Assembly (NCBI RefSeq): GCF_900106755.1
Contig: NZ_FNNN01000013.1
Span: 98,010 to 162,009 of the forward strand
Direction of reading: 5' to 3'
DNA from: Bacteroides faecis MAJ27
GTDB lineage: Bacteria > Bacteroidota > Bacteroidia > Bacteroidales > Bacteroidaceae
Length of the DNA: 64,000 nt
Both the position numbers and the translations under genes were made by a program. Shown piece by piece: positions 61,606-64,000 of this stretch. The first letter of the stretch is position 1. Each line of letters begins with the position of its first letter. Below the pieces are notes generated by a model. It worked only from the letters and a program-made list of their open reading frames with translations, ran no database searches and was not told the DNA's origin.

Positions 61606-63423
61606 ATGCAAGTTATAATTTTAGCAGCCGGTATGGGGCGGAGACTGGGTGAACTAACCCAAGATAATACAAAATGTATGGTTACGGTAAATGGTGTTCG
61701 TTTAATTGATCGTTTACTTCGACAACTAGTTTCAGTTTCTAATCCCTTACATCGTATTGTGATTGTAATTGGCTATGAGGGTAAAAAACTGAAAGAATAT
61801 TTAGGTAACTCTTATCAACATATTCCTTTGGAATATGTTGAAAATCCTATTTATAATAAAACGAATAATATCTATTCCCTGTTTCTTGCGAAAGAGGAAT
61901 TAGCATATGATGATACATTATTGGTAGAATCAGATTTGATTTTTGAAGATGGCGTTTTTGAAAAAGTATTGTCAAATCCTTTTCCAAATTTAGCTGTAGT
62001 AGCTAAATATGAAAGTTGGATGGATGGTACAATGGTTGTTCTTGATGGTGAGAATAATATTGTTACTTTTGTCCCAAAGTCGGCATTCAGCTACAATGAT
62101 GTGGAACGCTATTATAAAACAGCTAATATATATAAATTTAGTCGTGATTTTTCGGTGACTAAATATATTCCTTTTTTAGAGGCTTACAGTAAGGCGATGG
62201 GGACGAATGAATATTATGAATCAGTTCTTCGGGTTCTTTCCATGCTAGATAAAACAGGATTGAAAGGATTGCCAATAGATAATATGAAATGGTATGAAAT
62301 AGATGATGTACAAGATTTAGATATTGCAGAAACTCTATTTGCTACAGATGGTAAAACAAAACAGCTTCGTTATCAACAACGTTATGGGGGGTATTGGCGT
62401 TTTCCGCATTTATTGGATTTTTGTTATTTAGTAAACCCTTATTTCCCGACTGAGAGAATGCGAAATGAACTTCGTGCTAGTTTTGATACATTATTGAGTG
62501 AGTATCCTTCAGGTATGAAAGTAAATACTTTGTTAATGAGTAAATACTTTAATATTTATCAGGATTATGTTTGTATAGGTAACGGTGCTGCTGAACTGAT
62601 AAAAACTCTTATGGAGCAACTTACAGGAAAATTAGGAGTTGTTTATCCTACTTTCGAAGAATACCCTAATCGTAAGGATAAAAACACATTGGTTCTATAC
62701 ATTCCCAATAATAGGGATTTTAGATATACGGTAAAAGAGTTGGAAGAATATTTTGAAGATAAAGATATTAGTTCGTTATTATTAATAAATCCAGATAATC
62801 CTTCGGGTAATTTTATTTCTTGCGAGGATGTATTAAGTCTAGCAACTTGGGCCAAAATTAGAAATATTCGTTTGATTGTAGACGAATCATTTGTAGATTT
62901 TTCGATGGGGTCAGTTTCTAATACACTATTGTTAAATAGTATATTAGATAGCTTCTCAAATTTAGTTGTGATAAAAAGTATTTCTAAGTCTTATGGGGTA
63001 CCAGGTTTACGTTTGGGAGTTCTTGCGACAAGTGACGCCTCGTTAGTTCAGATAATTCGTAAAGATGTTGCTATTTGGAATATCAATTCTTTTGCGGAAT
63101 ATTATATGCAGATCTTTGGTAAATATGAGAAAGATTATTTGGAGGCATGCCAGAAATTTATAGCAGAACGGGAACGTTTTTATATGGAACTTCAGAAGAT
63201 TCCATTTTTGCGTGTAATTCCTTCCCAAGCAAATTATTTTTTATGTGAGATTATGGAAAAATATTCTTCATCTGAATTGGTTGGTGCGTTATTGGAGTCT
63301 GCAAATATATTGATCAAAGATTGTTCTATGAAATTTGGATTTGAGCATAAGAATTATATACGTATTGCAGTAAGAAATGAACAAGAAAATAACAAGCTCC
63401 TTAGTGCTTTGATACATTTATAG
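61606..63423 (+). CDS. Fused nucleotidyltransferase and HisC/CobD-like PLP enzyme
   Basis: A 605-residue fusion. Residues 1-240 form a nucleotidyltransferase with IILAAGMGRRLGELTQDNTK, VESDLIFEDG for the metal Asp, and EIDDVQDL at its end, closest in pattern to LicC-type cytidylyltransferases. Residues about 260-605 are a class I PLP enzyme with INPDNPSGN, the PLP Lys in IKSISKSYGVPGLRLG, and VDESFVDF. This half resembles HisC and the related CobD decarboxylase rather than a sugar aminotransferase. I infer formation of a CDP-amino-alcohol (for example CDP-ethanolamine from phosphoserine) for capsule decoration. A plain CDP-choline-type enzyme plus aminotransferase is the alternative. Confidence 0.8.
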   Translation: MQVIILAAGMGRRLGELTQDNTKCMVTVNGVRLIDRLLRQLVSVSNPLHRIVIVIGYEGKKLKEYLGNSYQHIPLEYVENPIYNKTNNIYSLFLAKEELAYDDTLLVESDLIFEDGVFEKVLSNPFPNLAVVAKYESWMDGTMVVLDGENNIVTFVPKSAFSYNDVERYYKTANIYKFSRDFSVTKYIPFLEAYSKAMGTNEYYESVLRVLSMLDKTGLKGLPIDNMKWYEIDDVQDLDIAETLFATDGKTKQLRYQQRYGGYWRFPHLLDFCYLVNPYFPTERMRNELRASFDTLLSEYPSGMKVNTLLMSKYFNIYQDYVCIGNGAAELIKTLMEQLTGKLGVVYPTFEEYPNRKDKNTLVLYIPNNRDFRYTVKELEEYFEDKDISSLLLINPDNPSGNFISCEDVLSLATWAKIRNIRLIVDESFVDFSMGSVSNTLLLNSILDSFSNLVVIKSISKSYGVPGLRLGVLATSDASLVQIIRKDVAIWNINSFAEYYMQIFGKYEKDYLEACQKFIAERERFYMELQKIPFLRVIPSQANYFLCEIMEKYSSSELVGALLESANILIKDCSMKFGFEHKNYIRIAVRNEQENNKLLSALIHL

Positions 63424-63467
63424 TATTCTTCTTTATATCTTTTAATAAATTAATAGGAAGTAACTTC

Positions 63468-63920
63468 ATGAACCAGTTAAAAATAGGTGCTGTCCTTTCT
63501 TATATCTCAATCTTTTTAACTAATATTATTGCTCTACTTTATACACCTTATTTGCTTCGAATGCTAGGGCAAAGTGAGTATGGGCTTTATTCATTAGTTG
63601 CTTCCGTTATAGCATATCTTACCGTACTAGATCTAGGGTTTGGAAATGCTATTGTTCGCTATACTGCTAAATATCGGGTAGAAAACAGGCAAGAAGAACA
63701 ATATGAAATGTTTGGTATGTTTCTGATTCTTTATATAGGTATTGGTGTTTTTGCTTTATTAATAGGTTTAGGCTTATATTTTAATGTCGATACTTTGTTT
63801 AGTTCATCAATGGATTATGATGAAATACGAAAAATACAAATTATGATGCTATTAATGACATTAAATTTGGCAATAACTTTTCCCTTTAGCCTTTTTGGTT
63901 CCATTGTAAGCAATCAGTAA
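63468..63920 (+). pseudogene. Wzx-type flippase, truncated at its 3' end
   Basis: A 150-codon N-terminal fragment of a polysaccharide flippase: the start IGAVLSYISIFLTNIIALLY with TPYLLRMLGQSEYGLYSLVA is typical of Wzx/RfbX proteins, which have about 480 residues. The frame ends after FGSIVSNQ in sequence that looks like the end of an insertion sequence. Four membrane helices remain, so the fragment cannot function. It suggests the capsule is not assembled, unless another flippase substitutes. Confidence 0.8.
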
Positions 63921-64000
63921 ACCCCGTATCCTAGACCATAATAGTTCTTCATACCTTTGCGTGTGAATTATAAAACGTAAAAGATATGAAGGTAAGCAAT
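63917..64000 (+). mobile_element. Left end of an insertion sequence (partial)
   Basis: The TAAACCCCGTATCCTAGACC end at about 63917-63937 interrupts the flippase gene. Its own perfect -7 box TACCTTTG is at 63953-63960, followed by an ATG at 63986 (MKVSN) in the place of a transposase start. The layout recalls the IS1380-type elements of Bacteroides, which carry outward or internal promoters, but only 80 bp are seen, so the family is a guess. The element runs off the window. Confidence 0.5.
63986..64000 (+). CDS. Probable transposase, first five codons only
   Basis: An ATG at 63986 with AAAAG 4 bp upstream begins a frame MKVSN that leaves the window. It is called only from its position, 26 bp after a -7 promoter box within an insertion-sequence-like end. 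The product is not identified. Confidence 0.35.

Overview
The window looks like a chromosomal segment of a gut Bacteroides, probably close to B. thetaiotaomicron. The signs are repeated promoters of the Bacteroides sigma type (TTTG, 19-21 bp, then TAnnTTTG), weak Shine-Dalgarno sequences, the capsule-specific pair UpxY/UpxZ, RteC/DUF3408/DUF3876-type mobile-element genes, a large TonB-dependent receptor and a DUF3127 protein. Species placement is inference from gene order and was not checked by a search.

Layout. 1-6135: the end of an EamA-type exporter, a flavodoxin/cyclophilin-like lipoprotein, a cupin/carboxymuconolactone-decarboxylase protein, and the anaerobic ribonucleotide reductase operon nrdD-nrdG on the minus strand behind a recognisable cobalamin riboswitch. 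6136-15401: an OmpA-family porin, then a run of small regulators and exporters (Crp/Fnr, SMR, MATE, Crp/Fnr, AraC), an FMN-binding protein, a DJ-1/PfpI protein and a DUF234-type ATPase. The MATE gene has a promoter followed by a leader ending in a strong terminator 40 bp before the start codon, so it is probably attenuation-controlled.

15480-24977 is a 9.5-kb integrative element inserted in the 3' end of a tRNA-Asp gene. It is bounded by an exact 25-bp direct repeat, and the tRNA terminator is duplicated as well. It carries a tyrosine recombinase, a mobilization accessory protein without a relaxase, three paralogous helix-turn-helix proteins, DUF3408 and DUF3876 proteins, an RteC-like gene split at an A7 run, an AraC/ketopantoate-reductase pair, and a convergent membrane-protein/unknown-protein pair that could be a defence module. 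It also contains a string of hairpins that looks like an oriT, and a 108-nt structured element.

25096-55007 is mostly core genome: a second tRNA-Asp, purU-hisH-hisA-hisF-hisIE-ftsE-lysC-lysA, ferritin, a TonB receptor with a periplasmic-sensor histidine kinase, the threonine-to-glycine pair kbl/tdh, murB, an MBL hydrolase, a DUF3127 protein with an SSB-like tail, dnaN, an exonuclease, coaBC, recN, rlmB and a degenerate protease-TPR protein. Several intergenic gaps hold inverted or tandem repeats.

55539-64000 opens a capsular polysaccharide locus: promoter, upxY, upxZ, a Wza-type export protein, a Wzz-type chain-length protein, a WecA-type initiating transferase, a nucleotidyltransferase/PLP-enzyme fusion that may make a CDP-amino-alcohol, and a Wzx flippase cut off after 150 codons by what appears to be an insertion sequence running off the window end.
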